Positions 26,505 to 39,417 are shown, counted from the stretch's first letter. The stretch is 64,000 nt of DNA from Ketogulonicigenium vulgare WSH-001 (GCF_000223375.1 NC_017384.1:686097-750096), one strand, 5' to 3'. Program-made: numbers and translations. The notes: a model not told the origin generated them from the letters alone.

Positions 26505-26798
26505 TCAGCGCCCGACCACCTCATCGGCGCGCACATAGCCCAGCACATTGCGGGCGCGTTCGTCCAGCAGATCAAGGTCAAGATAGGCGTCAGACAGCCG
26601 GTGCGTCAGGTTTTCAAGGTTGGATTGTTCCGCGCGCAGGGCGCCCAGTTCCGTGCGCAGGGCGTCGGCTTCGGCGTTCAGCTCGATCCGGCGGAACAGG
26701 CCATAGTCACCCTGAATCGCGGCAAACATAAAGTAAAGCGCGGCCATGACGGCTGCGGCGATATAAATGAAGCCTAGGGCGGGGCGGGTTCTGATCAT
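26505..26798 (-). CDS. ftsB: FtsB/DivIC-type septum formation initiator
   Basis: 97 aa bitopic division protein. One transmembrane helix at about residues 8-28 (ALGFIYIAAAVMAALYFMFAA) and a periplasmic coiled coil (~35-75: LNAEADALRTELGALRAEQSNLENLTHRL), then a conserved DLDLLDERARNVLGYVRADE tail. Partner of FtsL and FtsQ in the divisome. Its position next to pdhA is common in alphaproteobacteria. The gap 26799-26863 upstream shows no clear promoter. Confidence 0.9.
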   Translation of the reverse strand: MIRTRPALGFIYIAAAVMAALYFMFAAIQGDYGLFRRIELNAEADALRTELGALRAEQSNLENLTHRLSDAYLDLDLLDERARNVLGYVRADEVVGR

Positions 26799-26863
26799 CG
26801 GGACTGCTTCTTGCCGTGCGCCGCCATTGTGCCACGTCTGCGGGCCATTGGGAATCCCCGAAT

Positions 26864-26891
26864 GAAAAGGGCGGGCCAGTTAGCCCGCCCT
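26864..26891 (-). terminator. Intrinsic terminator of fbaB
   Basis: 9-bp stem (26868-26876 with 26883-26891), 6-base loop, followed on the minus strand by TTTT. It lies 8 bases after the aldolase stop. Confidence 0.85.
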
Positions 26892-26898
26892 GATCTGA

Positions 26899-27828
26899 TT
26901 AGGCTTTGCCTTTGTAGATATCGACGAGGTTCGACAGCATCGCCAGCGCATCTTCGCGCGAGCGCTGGAAGCTGTTGCGCCCGATGATCGAGCCATTGCC
27001 GCCGCCGTCGCGGATCGCGCGGGCGTCGTCATAGACCGAATCCGCACCCTTTGCCGCGCCGCCCGAGAAGACGATGATCCGGCGACCGCCGAACGAGGAT
27101 TGCACGCAGTGCTGCACACGCTCGGCCATGGTGGCGACGGGGATCTGCTGCGCCTCATAGACCTTTTTGGCCTCGGGCAGCATCAGGTGATCGGTCGAGA
27201 GTTTGATCTTGATGATATGCGCGCCCAAGAGCGCCGCGATATGGGCGGCATAGGCGGCCACGTCGATGGCGGTCTCGCCGTCTTTGGTGATTGCCTCGCC
27301 GCGCGGATAGGACCAGATGACGGTGGCGATGCCCTTGGCGGCAGCCTCGCGGCGCATCTCGACGATTTCCTCGAACATATCGAGGGCCATGTCCGAGCCG
27401 GGATAGATGGTAAAGCCGATCGCCGCGACGCCCAGACGCAGGGCATCATCCACCGATGCGGTGATCGCCTGGTTCTTGCCTGCGGTATCGGACATCAGCG
27501 AATTGGCCGAGTTCACTTTCAGGATTGTCGGGATCTGGCCTGCGAAAGTATCGGCACCAGCCTCGAGCGGGCCAAGCGGCGCGGCATAGGCCGAAAGCCC
27601 TGCGTCAATCGCCAGTTGATAGTGGTAATGGGGGTCATAGCCTGCGGCATTGGGGGCAAAGCTGCGGGCGGGGCCGTGTTCGAAACCCTGATCGACGGGC
27701 AGGATGATCAGCTTGCCGGTGCCGCCGAGTTTCCCTTCCATCAGGATACGGGCCAGGTTGCCCTTAACGCCGGCGTTCTCGCCTTCGTAGTTCTTCAGGA
27801 TGTTTTGAACGATACGCGTGGTCTTCAT
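26899..27828 (-). CDS. fbaB: Class I fructose-bisphosphate aldolase (DhnA type)
   Basis: 309 aa TIM-barrel aldolase that splits fructose 1,6-bisphosphate by a Schiff-base lysine, without metal. Recognised by LIILPVDQGFEHGPARSF, VIWSYPRGEAITKDG, IIKIKLSTDHL (the likely Schiff-base Lys is in KIK) and the phosphate-binding FSGGAAKG and DGGGNGSIIGRNSFQR. pgk lies upstream on the same strand after a 99-base gap. Fits lower glycolysis/gluconeogenesis. Confidence 0.92.
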   Translation of the reverse strand: MKTTRIVQNILKNYEGENAGVKGNLARILMEGKLGGTGKLIILPVDQGFEHGPARSFAPNAAGYDPHYHYQLAIDAGLSAYAAPLGPLEAGADTFAGQIPTILKVNSANSLMSDTAGKNQAITASVDDALRLGVAAIGFTIYPGSDMALDMFEEIVEMRREAAAKGIATVIWSYPRGEAITKDGETAIDVAAYAAHIAALLGAHIIKIKLSTDHLMLPEAKKVYEAQQIPVATMAERVQHCVQSSFGGRRIIVFSGGAAKGADSVYDDARAIRDGGGNGSIIGRNSFQRSREDALAMLSNLVDIYKGKA

Positions 27829-27927
27829 GGTGGCATGGCCCCTTTAGGAACGGTTCGGCCAAGCCATAGAAAAGCAAATGGGCTGGCGCAATTGTGTTAG
27901 CGCCAACCCTTTCGAAGAATTATGACA

Positions 27928-29115
27928 TTAGCCCAAAGCTGCGACGCCCGGCAGGGTCTTGCCTTCCATCCATTCAAGGAAAGCGCCGCCTGCGGTCGAG
28001 ATATAGGTGAAATCGCCCGCAACGCCTGCATGGTTCAGGGCGCCGACGGTATCGCCGCCGCCTGCCACAGTGACCAGCGCGCCCGCGCGCGACAGGGCTG
28101 CGGCCGCCTGTGCGGCGGCATTGGTGGCGGCGTCAAACGGGGTCAGCTCGAACGCGCCCAGCGGGCCGTTCCAGACCAAGGTTTTGCATTTGGCAAAGAC
28201 CTCGGCCAGCGCATCGACAGTGGCGGGGCCAGCGTCCAGAATCATCGCATCAGGCGGGCAGGCGTCGGCGGCGACGATCTCGTGCGCGGCATTCGCCTTG
28301 AATTCGCGGGCCACGACCACATCGACAGGCAGGATGATGGTGCAGCCTGCGCCCTCGGCCTTTTCGGTAATCGCGCGGGCGGTGGGGGCAAGGTCATGTT
28401 CGCACAAAGATTTGCCGACATCCGCGCCGTTTGCCGCCAAGAACGTATTCGCCATGCCGCCGCCGATCACAAGGTAATCGACCTTGGTGATCAGGTTCGA
28501 CAACAGGTCGAGTTTGCTCGAGACCTTGGCGCCGCCGACGATGGCGACAACCGGACGCTCGGGCGTGGTCAGCGCGGCTTCCAGTGCGGACAGCTCCTCG
28601 GCCATCAACAGCCCCGCGCAGGCGGGCAGCAGGCGCGCCAGCCCTTCGGTCGAGGCATGGGCGCGGTGGGCGGCGCTGAAGGCGTCGTTGCAATAGATAT
28701 CGCCAAGCTTTGCCAGATCGGCGGCAAAAGCGGGATCATTCGCCTCTTCGCCCGCGTGGAAACGGGTGTTCTCCAGCAGCAGCACGCCGCCCTTTGGCAG
28801 CGCGGCAACGGCAGCCTCGGCGGGCGCGCCGATGCAGTCACTGGCAAAGGCGACATCCTCGCCCAGCGCGGCGGACAGGGCGGGCCGCACGCGCGACAGC
28901 GACATTTCGGGGACGACTTTGCCCTTGGGCCGGTCGAAATGCGCCAGCAAGATCGCGCTGCCGCCTGCCGCCTGGATCGCCTTTACCGTCGGCACGATGC
29001 GGTCGATACGGGTGGTGTCGAGGACACGCTCGCCCTCCATCGGCACATTGATGTCGACGCGCAGCAGCACTTTCTTGCCTGCCAGATCCAGTTCAGCCAG
29101 CGATTTCCAGCCCAT
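27928..29115 (-). CDS. pgk: Phosphoglycerate kinase
   Basis: Interconverts 1,3-bisphosphoglycerate and 3-phosphoglycerate with ATP (395 aa). Start set at the ATG at 29115 ([15 protein letters not shown]) with GAGGGGG upstream; a longer frame to 29211 lacks homology. Signatures: [35 protein letters not shown], and [11 protein letters not shown] near the C-terminus for nucleotide binding. Divergent from the cyclophilin pair across 29116-29243. Confidence 0.97.
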   Translation of the reverse strand: MGWKSLAELDLAGKKVLLRVDINVPMEGERVLDTTRIDRIVPTVKAIQAAGGSAILLAHFDRPKGKVVPEMSLSRVRPALSAALGEDVAFASDCIGAPAEAAVAALPKGGVLLLENTRFHAGEEANDPAFAADLAKLGDIYCNDAFSAAHRAHASTEGLARLLPACAGLLMAEELSALEAALTTPERPVVAIVGGAKVSSKLDLLSNLITKVDYLVIGGGMANTFLAANGADVGKSLCEHDLAPTARAITEKAEGAGCTIILPVDVVVAREFKANAAHEIVAADACPPDAMILDAGPATVDALAEVFAKCKTLVWNGPLGAFELTPFDAATNAAAQAAAALSRAGALVTVAGGGDTVGALNHAGVAGDFTYISTAGGAFLEWMEGKTLPGVAALG

Positions 29116-29243
29116 TTTAATCCCCCTCGGGTTGCAGTTGCGCCAACACCTGCATGATGGACACGCTTTGGTCAACGCAGCACGGTTGCCATAACGGCCA
29201 AGTCGCGCCATATCTGCCCCAGTTGCACGAAAAGGAGCCAGCT

Positions 29244-29756
29244 ATGGCCGAGATCAAAGATCCCGAAAACACCATCATCATCGCACTGAAGGACGGCGCC
29301 GTCGTCATCGAGCTGTTGGCTGATGTTGCGCCCCAGCACACGGCGCGTATGAAAGAGCTGGCCCGCGCCGGCAAATATGACAACGTCGCCTTTCACCGCG
29401 TCATCGACGGCTTTATGGCGCAGACCGGCGATGTCGAACATGCGAATATGGCCAGCGAAAACTATAACCCGCGCCGCGCAGGCACGGGCGGTTCGGACCT
29501 GCCGGATGTGCCTGCCGAATTCTCGGCGCTGCCGCATGACCGCGGCACTTTGGGTGCGGCCCGTTCGATGAACCCGAATTCGGCAAACAGCCAATTCTTT
29601 ATCAATTTCAACGACAACCACTTCCTGAACCGTCAATACACCGTCTATGGCCGTGTGATTTCGGGCATGGAATTCGTGGACAAAATCGTCCGCGGCGAGC
29701 CGCCTGCAAACCCCGACCGCATGATCTCGGTCAAGGTGGCGGCCGATGTTGCGTAA
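29244..29756 (+). CDS. Peptidylprolyl isomerase, cytoplasmic cyclophilin
   Basis: 170 aa cyclophilin catalysing cis-trans proline isomerisation. Start at the ATG at 29244 with AAAGGAG upstream; no signal peptide. Active-site motifs FHRVIDGFMAQTGD and SQFFINFNDNHFLNRQYTVYG are present. Its 3' end overlaps the next cyclophilin by 11 bases, so they form a coupled pair, one cytoplasmic and one exported. Confidence 0.93.
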   Translation: MAEIKDPENTIIIALKDGAVVIELLADVAPQHTARMKELARAGKYDNVAFHRVIDGFMAQTGDVEHANMASENYNPRRAGTGGSDLPDVPAEFSALPHDRGTLGAARSMNPNSANSQFFINFNDNHFLNRQYTVYGRVISGMEFVDKIVRGEPPANPDRMISVKVAADVA

Positions 29757-30303
29757 TCTTCTGGCGGGCGTTGCCCTAAGCGTGCTGGCGGGTGCCGCCG
29801 GCGCGGTGGGCCTCGAGATCGACGTGCAGGGCGAAGCCAATGGCACGATCAAGATCGAGCTGCTGCCCGATGCCGCCCCCCAGCATGTCGAGCGTCTGAC
29901 CACGCTTGCCAGCGAAGGCCAGTATGATGGCGTGGTGTTTCACCGCGTGATCGACGGCTTCATGGCGCAGACGGGCGATGTGCAATATGGCCGTATTGGC
30001 GGCGATCTGCGCCGTGCAGGCACGGGCCGCTCCAGCCTGCCGAATCTGCCCGCCGAATTCTCGGACATTCCGTTTGAGCGTGGCGTGGTTGGTATGGCGC
30101 GCGCGCAGGACCCCAATTCCGCGAACAGCCAGTTCTTTATCATGTTCGCCCCCGGTGATTTCCTGAACGGGCAATACACCGTGGTTGGCCGCGTGACCGA
30201 GGGTCTGGAAGTGCTGGACGCGATCAAAAAGGGATCTTCCGCCGCCAATGGCGCGGTTGAAGGCGCCCCCGATATCATGACGACAGTGCGCGTCACCGAA
30301 TAA
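29746..30303 (+). CDS. Peptidylprolyl isomerase, exported cyclophilin
   Basis: 185 aa. The N-terminal 20 residues (MLRNLLAGVALSVLAGAAGA) form a Sec signal peptide, placing this copy in the periplasm. FHRVIDGFMAQTGDVQYG, NSANSQFFIMFAPGDF and YTVVGRVTEGLEVLD match cyclophilin A. Closely similar to the upstream gene, suggesting duplication followed by relocation. A strong terminator follows immediately. Confidence 0.93.
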   Translation: MLRNLLAGVALSVLAGAAGAVGLEIDVQGEANGTIKIELLPDAAPQHVERLTTLASEGQYDGVVFHRVIDGFMAQTGDVQYGRIGGDLRRAGTGRSSLPNLPAEFSDIPFERGVVGMARAQDPNSANSQFFIMFAPGDFLNGQYTVVGRVTEGLEVLDAIKKGSSAANGAVEGAPDIMTTVRVTE

Positions 30304-30306
30304 ACA

Positions 30307-30337
30307 AAACCCGCCAGAGCGATCTGGCGGGTTTTTT
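30307..30337 (+). terminator. Intrinsic terminator after the cyclophilin pair
   Basis: Perfect 12-bp stem (30307-30318 with 30323-30334), GCGA loop, T-run of six. It ends just before the convergent selO stop. Confidence 0.92.
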
Positions 30338-30339
30338 CG

Positions 30340-31680
30340 TCACGTCCCGCAATAGGTGCGGGTGATGCGCTCGTCTTCCGTGGGGGGGCGGGCGTATTCT
30401 GTATTGGGATCAAAGGGGTGCGTGACGGCGTCCAGCAGCGCGTGGAAGGGGGCGAAATCGCCTGCCATAGCATCATAGATCGCGGATTCGATCCGGTGGT
30501 TGCGGGGGATGACCTGCGGGTTTTTCAGGGCGCCAAGGTCGGGGCCTAGGGCCAGCCAGTCGCGCTGCCATGCGTCAAAGGCCTCGCGGTCAAGGAACTG
30601 GTCGCGGGCGTCGGGCAGGTTTGCGAAAGTATTGGTGAAATCCGCCCCATCTGTCGCCATCAGATCCAAGAGGCGGGCGGCGATGGGGCGGGTCTCAAGC
30701 GTCAGCTTTAGCCCCAGCTTTGCGCCGAAAACGCGCAGCCATGCGGCCTCGTAAAGCGCGGGGAATGTGTCGATCGCGGCCTGCATCTGCGCCTTTGCCG
30801 CATCTGGATCGGGCATCAGCTGCATCAGGCAGGACGCAAGCTGCGCAACGTTCCAATGCGCGATGCCGGGCTGGTTGCCATAGGCATAGCGGCCATAGGT
30901 GTCGATCGAGGAAAACACCGCCCCCGGATTATAGCCATCCATAAAGGCGCAGGGGCCAAAGTCGATCGTCTCGCCCGAGACAGACATATTATCGGTGTTC
31001 ATTACCCCGTGGATAAAGCCGACACCCATCCAGGCGGCCACCAGATCGGCCTGCGCCGCCATGACGCCGTGCAGGAAATCCATCGGGTTCTGCGCACCGG
31101 GGTAATGCAGGTCGCAGGCATGTTCGAACAGCGCGCCGAGCGCCTCGGTATCGCGGTGGGCGGCAAAGAATTGAAAGGTGCCGATGCGGATATGGCTGGC
31201 GGCGACGCGCACCAGAATCGCGCCGGGCAGCGGCATTTCGCGCTGCACCTTTGCGCCCGTTTCCAGCGCCGCCAGCGCGCGGGTGGTGGGGATGCCAAGG
31301 GCGGCCATCGCCTCGGATACGAGGTATTCGCGCAGCACCGGGCCAAGGGCGGCGCGGCCGTCGCCCTGACGGCTGAACGGCGTGCGTCCTGCGCCCTTCA
31401 GCACGATATCGCGTCCGCCCGCCTCGCCCAGCAGCACGGCGCGGCCATCGCCCAGCATGGGGTTCCACTGGCCGAATTGATGCGCCGCATAGGCCTGCGC
31501 GATGGGTTGCGCGCCATCTGGAATGGCATTGCCGGCCATCTCGTCCAGCGTCAGCGACAGGCCAAGCGCGTCCGCAAGCGGTTGATTATAGGCGATCAGA
31601 CGCGGCGCGGGCACGGCGCTGGGGCGCTGGGCGGCATACATGCGTTCAGGCAGGCTGGTATAGGCGGGGGGGCGCATCAT
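30340..31680 (-). CDS. selO: Protein adenylyltransferase SelO (YdiU family)
   Basis: 446 aa pseudokinase-fold enzyme that transfers AMP to proteins, linked to oxidative stress. Flipped-ATP motifs: DIVLKGAGRTPFSRQGDGRA, EALGIPTTRAL-like region (AALGIPTTRALA), catalytic HGVMNTDNMSVSG and DFGPCAFMDGY. Bacterial SelO ends in a redox Cys (Sec in some eukaryotes); here the C-terminus is TYCGT. It overlaps the upstream nucleoside hydrolase by four bases (ATGA) and is probably co-translated. The pairing has no obvious pathway meaning. Confidence 0.93.
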   Translation of the reverse strand: MMRPPAYTSLPERMYAAQRPSAVPAPRLIAYNQPLADALGLSLTLDEMAGNAIPDGAQPIAQAYAAHQFGQWNPMLGDGRAVLLGEAGGRDIVLKGAGRTPFSRQGDGRAALGPVLREYLVSEAMAALGIPTTRALAALETGAKVQREMPLPGAILVRVAASHIRIGTFQFFAAHRDTEALGALFEHACDLHYPGAQNPMDFLHGVMAAQADLVAAWMGVGFIHGVMNTDNMSVSGETIDFGPCAFMDGYNPGAVFSSIDTYGRYAYGNQPGIAHWNVAQLASCLMQLMPDPDAAKAQMQAAIDTFPALYEAAWLRVFGAKLGLKLTLETRPIAARLLDLMATDGADFTNTFANLPDARDQFLDREAFDAWQRDWLALGPDLGALKNPQVIPRNHRIESAIYDAMAGDFAPFHALLDAVTHPFDPNTEYARPPTEDERITRTYCGT

Positions 31681-32618
31681 AGCGTGGCGATCCGTTCGGT
31701 CAGCAACTCGTAAAATCCGTCAGCGTCGATCCCGCCAAGGAACAGGGCGTTCGGCGCGCGGCCCGAGACGCGCCACCAATCGGCGACGGTCATGCCGCGG
31801 GTCAGCTCGGATTGCACCTCGATCTCGACATTGATCTCGCGCCCCGTGAACAGCTCGGGGCGGATCAGCCAGGCGATGACGCAAGGATCATGCAGCGGCC
31901 CGCCGTCCGAGCCGTATTTGGCGGTGTCAAAGCGCTCAAAGAAATCGAGCCAGCCCGCAACCGCATCGCCAAGGCGCGTGCCCATATCGCGAAAGCGCTG
32001 GACGCGCTCGCGGGTGGTCAGCGCCTGATGCGTCACATCAAGGGGCACAAGAGTGAGCGGCACGCCGGCGCCAAAGACGACCTTGGCAGCCTCGGGGTCG
32101 ACCCAGATGTTGAACTCGGCGGCGGGGGTGATGTTGCCAACCTCGAAATACGCGCCGCCCATGGACACCACGCGTTTGACACGCGGGATGATATCGGGGG
32201 CGCGGCGAAAGGCTTGGGCGATATCGGTGAGGGGGCCAAGCGTGCAAAGGGTGACTGTGTCCGCAGGCTCCGCCCGCAACGTGTCGATAATGAAATCGAC
32301 GCCGTGCTTATGCATGATCGGCATTTCCGGCTCGGGCAGGGCCGCGCCGTCCAGGCCGGTCGCGCCGTGGACATGTTCGGCGGTGGCGAGGGGGCGCAGC
32401 ATCGGGACGGCGTGCCCCTCGTAAACCGGGATATCGGTGCGGCCCGCCAGTTCCAGCACAGTGCGGACATTGCGCGAGGTGCGGGTCAGGGGAACGTTGC
32501 CGCCGACGGCGACAATGCCCAACACTTCGATCTCGGCCGGAGACCCCAGCGCCAGCAGGATCGCCAGCGCGTCATCCTGACCCGGATCGGTGTCGATAAT
32601 GATTTTCTGCGGTGCCAT
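31677..32618 (-). CDS. Inosine/uridine-preferring nucleoside hydrolase
   Basis: 313 aa enzyme that cleaves N-ribosidic bonds in nucleoside salvage. The calcium-binding signature DTDPGQDDA is at residues 9-17; VGGNVPLTRTSRNVRTVLEL and a late DPCVIAWLIRPELF complete the IU-nucleoside hydrolase pattern. Substrate cannot be told from sequence. Same strand as selO, overlapping by four bases; 57 bases separate it from the downstream end of ilvN. Confidence 0.93.
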   Translation of the reverse strand: MAPQKIIIDTDPGQDDALAILLALGSPAEIEVLGIVAVGGNVPLTRTSRNVRTVLELAGRTDIPVYEGHAVPMLRPLATAEHVHGATGLDGAALPEPEMPIMHKHGVDFIIDTLRAEPADTVTLCTLGPLTDIAQAFRRAPDIIPRVKRVVSMGGAYFEVGNITPAAEFNIWVDPEAAKVVFGAGVPLTLVPLDVTHQALTTRERVQRFRDMGTRLGDAVAGWLDFFERFDTAKYGSDGGPLHDPCVIAWLIRPELFTGREINVEIEVQSELTRGMTVADWWRVSGRAPNALFLGGIDADGFYELLTERIATL

Positions 32619-32675
32619 CAGCGCCCCCTTGGTATCTGGCTTTATCCAAACACCAAGGGCAGGCCGATGCCAGTG

Positions 32676-33236
32676 TTACTTGCTGCCGCGCGGCAGGGCG
32701 GCAACGCCGGTCCGTGCCAGTTCCGCCAGCCCCAAGGGCCGCATCAGATCGGCAAAAGCATCAAGCTTGGTGGGGTTGCCGCTGAGTTCAAAGACAAAGC
32801 TGTCCAGCGTGCTATCCACCACATTGGCGCGGAAAATCTCGGCCAAGCGCAGCGCCTCGATGCGGGCTTCGCCTTTGCCCGCGACTTTGAACAGGCCCAG
32901 CTCGCGCTCGACCGCGTTGCCCTCGACCGTCAGATCGTTGACGCCGTAAACCGAGACGATGCGCCCCAGTTGCAGCTTGATCTGTTCGATGACGCCGGGC
33001 GTGCCCGAGGTCACAATCGTGATGCGCGAGCGTTTGTCGAAGTGATCCACCTCGGCCACGGTCAGGCTTTCGATGTTATAGCCGCGCCCCGAGAACAGGC
33101 CGACGACGCGGGCGAGGACGCCCGGTTCGTTTTCCACCAGCACGGTCAGCGTGTGGCGTTCAGGGGTATTGGCGGATTGCGTCAGGTTATAGGCCGAGTG
33201 GCTGACGCTATCGCTGCTGAGTTTCATTGCAGACAT
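32676..33236 (-). CDS. ilvH: Acetolactate synthase small (regulatory) subunit
   Basis: 186 aa. N-terminal ACT domain (about 27-100: HTLTVLVENEPGVLARVVGLFSGRGYNIESL) binds valine for feedback inhibition; the C-terminal IlvN domain (KVAGKGEARIEALRLAEIF, FVFELSGNPTKLDAF) contacts the catalytic subunit. The N-terminus is about 25 residues longer than in E. coli IlvH. It follows ilvB by 11 bases and shares its attenuator. Confidence 0.95.
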   Translation of the reverse strand: MSAMKLSSDSVSHSAYNLTQSANTPERHTLTVLVENEPGVLARVVGLFSGRGYNIESLTVAEVDHFDKRSRITIVTSGTPGVIEQIKLQLGRIVSVYGVNDLTVEGNAVERELGLFKVAGKGEARIEALRLAEIFRANVVDSTLDSFVFELSGNPTKLDAFADLMRPLGLAELARTGVAALPRGSK

Positions 33237-33247
33237 GTTTGCCCTTC

Positions 33248-34999
33248 CTACACCAATGCGCCGCCAGCGCCGGTGATCGCACCCTCGGTCGAGGCGTCGC
33301 CCAGCAGCATTTCGTTATGCGGCTTGCCCGATGGGATCATCGGGAAGCAGTTCTCGTGTTTTTCCACCAGACAGTCGAAGATGACCGGGCCGGGGGTGTT
33401 GATCATTTCCAAAATCGCATCATCCAGCGTGTCGGGATCATCGCAGCGGATGCCCTTGGCGCCAAAGGCCTCGGCCAGTTTCACGAAATCGGGCAGGCTT
33501 TCCGACCAGCTTTGGGAATAACGCTCGCCGTGCAGCAATTGCTGCCATTGGCGCACCATACCAAGGCGTTCGTTGTTCAGGATGAACTGTTTGACGGGCA
33601 GGCCGAATTGCATGGCGGTGCCCATTTCTTGCATGTTCATCAGCCAGCTCGCCTCGCCCGCGACGTTGATGCACAGGGCATCCGGATGGGCGATCTGCGC
33701 GCCGATCGAGGCCGGAAAGCCGTAGCCCATCGTGCCAAGGCCGCCCGAGGTCAGCCAGCGGTTCGGCTCGTCAAAATGCAGGAATTGCGCGGCCCACATC
33801 TGGTGCTGGCCCACTTCGGTCGAGACATAGCGGTCGCGGCCCTTGGTCAGCGCCTCTAGCCGTTCCAGCGCATATTGCGGTTTGATGACCTTGCCCGATT
33901 GCGTGTAATGCAGGCAATCGACCTGACGCCAAGTCTGGATTTCCGGCCACCATTTCGTCTGCACGGCGGGGTCGGTCTTGCTGCCACGGTTGCGCCAGAT
34001 CGACAGCACCTGTTCCAGCACTTCGGCCACATCGCCGACGATGCCGACATCGACGCGGATCACCTTGTTGATCGACGAGGGGTCGATATCGATATGCACT
34101 TTGCGCGAATTGGGGCTGAAGGCCGAGACAAGGCCGGTGATGCGGTCGTCAAAGCGCGCGCCGATATTGATCATCAGATCGCAATCATGCATCGCCATAT
34201 TCGCCTGATAAAGGCCGTGCATTCCCAGCATACCCAGCCAGTTCTTGCCCGATGCGGGATAAGCGCCCAGACCCATCAGGGTCGAGGTGATGGGGAAATT
34301 CGTCTCGGCCACCAATTCGCGCAGCAATTTGCTGGCGCGCGGGCCGGAATTGATAACGCCGCCGCCGGTATAAAAGACGGGACGCTTGGCGCGCTCGATC
34401 ATCTCGACCAGCGCGTTCACGCCGGCAAGCTCGGGCGCGCGGCGGGGGTTATAGCGGTGGGTGACATCCTCGGGCGCGGTATAGGTCGCGGTGGCGAATT
34501 GCACGTCTTTGGGAATGTCGATCAGCACCGGACCCGGACGGCCCGAGGTGGCGACATGGAACGCCGTATGCATGGTGCGCGCCAGATCCGACGTGTCTTT
34601 CACCAGCCAGTTGTGTTTGGTGCAGGGGCGGGTGATGCCGACGGTGTCCGCCTCTTGAAAACCATCGGTGCCGATCAAAAAGGTCGGCACTTGGCCCGAC
34701 ATCACGACAATCGGGATCGAATCAAGCAAAGCATCGGTCAGGCCGGTGACGGCATTGGTGGCGCCCGGGCCCGATGTCACCAGCGCGACGCCGGGCTTGC
34801 CGGTCGAGCGGGCATAGCCCTCGGCCGCATGAACCGCTGCCTGTTCGTGGCGGACAAGAATGTGGCGAATGTCGTTTTGCTGGAAAAGCTCGTCATAAAT
34901 CGGCAGCACCGAGCCGCCCGGATAGCCGAATACCGTGTCTACACCCTGATCTTTCAGGGCTTGGATCACCATCTTTGCGCCAGTCATTTCGCGCGTCAT
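33248..34999 (-). CDS. ilvB: Acetolactate synthase large (catalytic) subunit
   Basis: 583 aa thiamine-, Mg- and FAD-dependent enzyme that starts valine, leucine and isoleucine synthesis. ATG at 34999 (MTREMTGAKMVIQ) has GGAG about 6 bases upstream; a frame extending to 35032 is not needed. Glu of HEQAAVHAAEGYAR activates thiamine. The Mg/thiamine motif reads AGEASWLMNMQEM, with Glu where many homologues have Asp (GDAS); I believe this is common in related species. Expression is controlled by the leader-peptide attenuator upstream. Confidence 0.96.
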   Translation of the reverse strand: MTREMTGAKMVIQALKDQGVDTVFGYPGGSVLPIYDELFQQNDIRHILVRHEQAAVHAAEGYARSTGKPGVALVTSGPGATNAVTGLTDALLDSIPIVVMSGQVPTFLIGTDGFQEADTVGITRPCTKHNWLVKDTSDLARTMHTAFHVATSGRPGPVLIDIPKDVQFATATYTAPEDVTHRYNPRRAPELAGVNALVEMIERAKRPVFYTGGGVINSGPRASKLLRELVAETNFPITSTLMGLGAYPASGKNWLGMLGMHGLYQANMAMHDCDLMINIGARFDDRITGLVSAFSPNSRKVHIDIDPSSINKVIRVDVGIVGDVAEVLEQVLSIWRNRGSKTDPAVQTKWWPEIQTWRQVDCLHYTQSGKVIKPQYALERLEALTKGRDRYVSTEVGQHQMWAAQFLHFDEPNRWLTSGGLGTMGYGFPASIGAQIAHPDALCINVAGEASWLMNMQEMGTAMQFGLPVKQFILNNERLGMVRQWQQLLHGERYSQSWSESLPDFVKLAEAFGAKGIRCDDPDTLDDAILEMINTPGPVIFDCLVEKHENCFPMIPSGKPHNEMLLGDASTEGAITGAGGALV

Positions 35000-35049
35000 T
35001 GTCGTCTCCAGTTTATCGAAAGGGGTAGGCACGGCACCTCGTCGGAAAT

Positions 35050-35076
35050 GAAAAACCCCCGGCTGTTAACCGGGGG
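35050..35076 (-). terminator. Attenuator terminator in the ilvB leader
   Basis: Minus-strand 7-bp GC stem (35076-35070 with 35062-35056), 7-base loop, then TTTTT. It lies between the leader peptide and ilvB. Upstream, ATGGG near the leader-peptide end can pair with CCCAT just before the terminator, a candidate alternative structure. Confidence 0.85.
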
Positions 35077-35102
35077 CGCATGGGTCCATCGCTGGAGTGC
35101 CG

Positions 35103-35156
35103 TTACCGGCCCATACGCCCAAATTCATCTACGACAAGAATAAGAATACCGTTCAT
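35103..35156 (-). CDS. ilv operon leader peptide (17 aa)
   Basis: Codes for MNGILILVVDEFGRMGR. Six consecutive regulatory codons (Ile-Leu-Ile-Leu-Val-Val) sense all three branched-chain aminoacyl-tRNAs. It starts about 33 bases after the predicted transcription start and ends 26 bases before the attenuator hairpin. This is the classical arrangement for ribosome-mediated attenuation of ilvB-ilvH. Confidence 0.87.
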   Translation of the reverse strand: MNGILILVVDEFGRMGR

Positions 35157-35195
35157 GTCAGCCACTTTCGGATTTCAGCCACATCTGATGGCGCG

Positions 35196-35224
35196 GTTAT
35201 GCACAGGGCCCTTGGCGAGGTCAA
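35196..35224 (-). promoter_or_regulatory. Promoter of the ilvBH operon
   Basis: Minus-strand TTGACC (35224-35219), exactly 17 bases, CATAAC (35201-35196). Start predicted near 35189, just before the leader peptide. Confidence 0.7.
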
Positions 35225-36670
<1,446 letters not shown>

Positions 36671-36699
36671 GCCGCCTTTCAGGTCTTCAGGTCATCTTG

Positions 36700-36725
36700 G
36701 GGCCTCGCAGCGTGCTGCGGGGCCC
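36700..36725 (+). terminator. Stem-loop between TRAP binding-protein copies 1 and 2
   Basis: 12-bp stem (36700-36711 with 36714-36725, one G-U) and a 2-base apex, without a T-run. It is more likely a partial terminator or transcript-stabilising hairpin than a strong stop. Confidence 0.5.
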
Positions 36726-36768
36726 TTACGTTATGTCAGGAAAGTTTACCTATATTCTGACGAAATAA

Positions 36769-37986
<1,218 letters not shown>

Positions 37987-38013
37987 TTTAAGGGAATTCA
38001 ACGCTGTAATAGG

Positions 38014-38043
38014 AACCCCGCGATTTTGTCGCGGGGTTTTTTA
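38014..38043 (+). terminator. Intrinsic terminator after TRAP binding-protein copy 2
   Basis: 10-bp stem (38014-38023 with 38029-38038), TTTTG loop, T-run of six. Implies that copy 3 has its own promoter. Confidence 0.87.
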
Positions 38044-38081
38044 TTATGTCAGCAAAGATTACCTATCTACGCGCGAAATAA

Positions 38082-39299
<1,218 letters not shown>

Positions 39300-39322
39300 G
39301 CGCGGGCCCCAGTCCCGATCAC

Positions 39323-39359
39323 AAACCCCCGCGAGGCGCGTGCCTCGCGGGGGTTTTTC
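39323..39359 (+). terminator. Intrinsic terminator after TRAP binding-protein copy 3
   Basis: Perfect 15-bp stem (39323-39337 with 39342-39356), 4-base loop, T-run of five. Confidence 0.93.
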
Positions 39360-39387
39360 TTTGTCTGCTTGGAAGGCGGCGGGCCAT

Positions 39388-39417
39388 AAAAAAAACGGCG
39401 CCCGCGTGGGGCGCCGT
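39388..39417 (-). terminator. Intrinsic terminator of dctQM
   Basis: 9-bp stem (39395-39403 with 39409-39417) followed on the minus strand by a run of eight T. It faces the plus-strand terminator at 39323-39359. Confidence 0.9.

Noticed and set aside
22713..26777. Open frame of about 1,350 codons on the plus strand opposite pdhABC
   Set aside because: It lies exactly antisense to three well-defined genes, is rich in His, Arg and Gly with no domain pattern, and is explained by GC-rich third-position bias.
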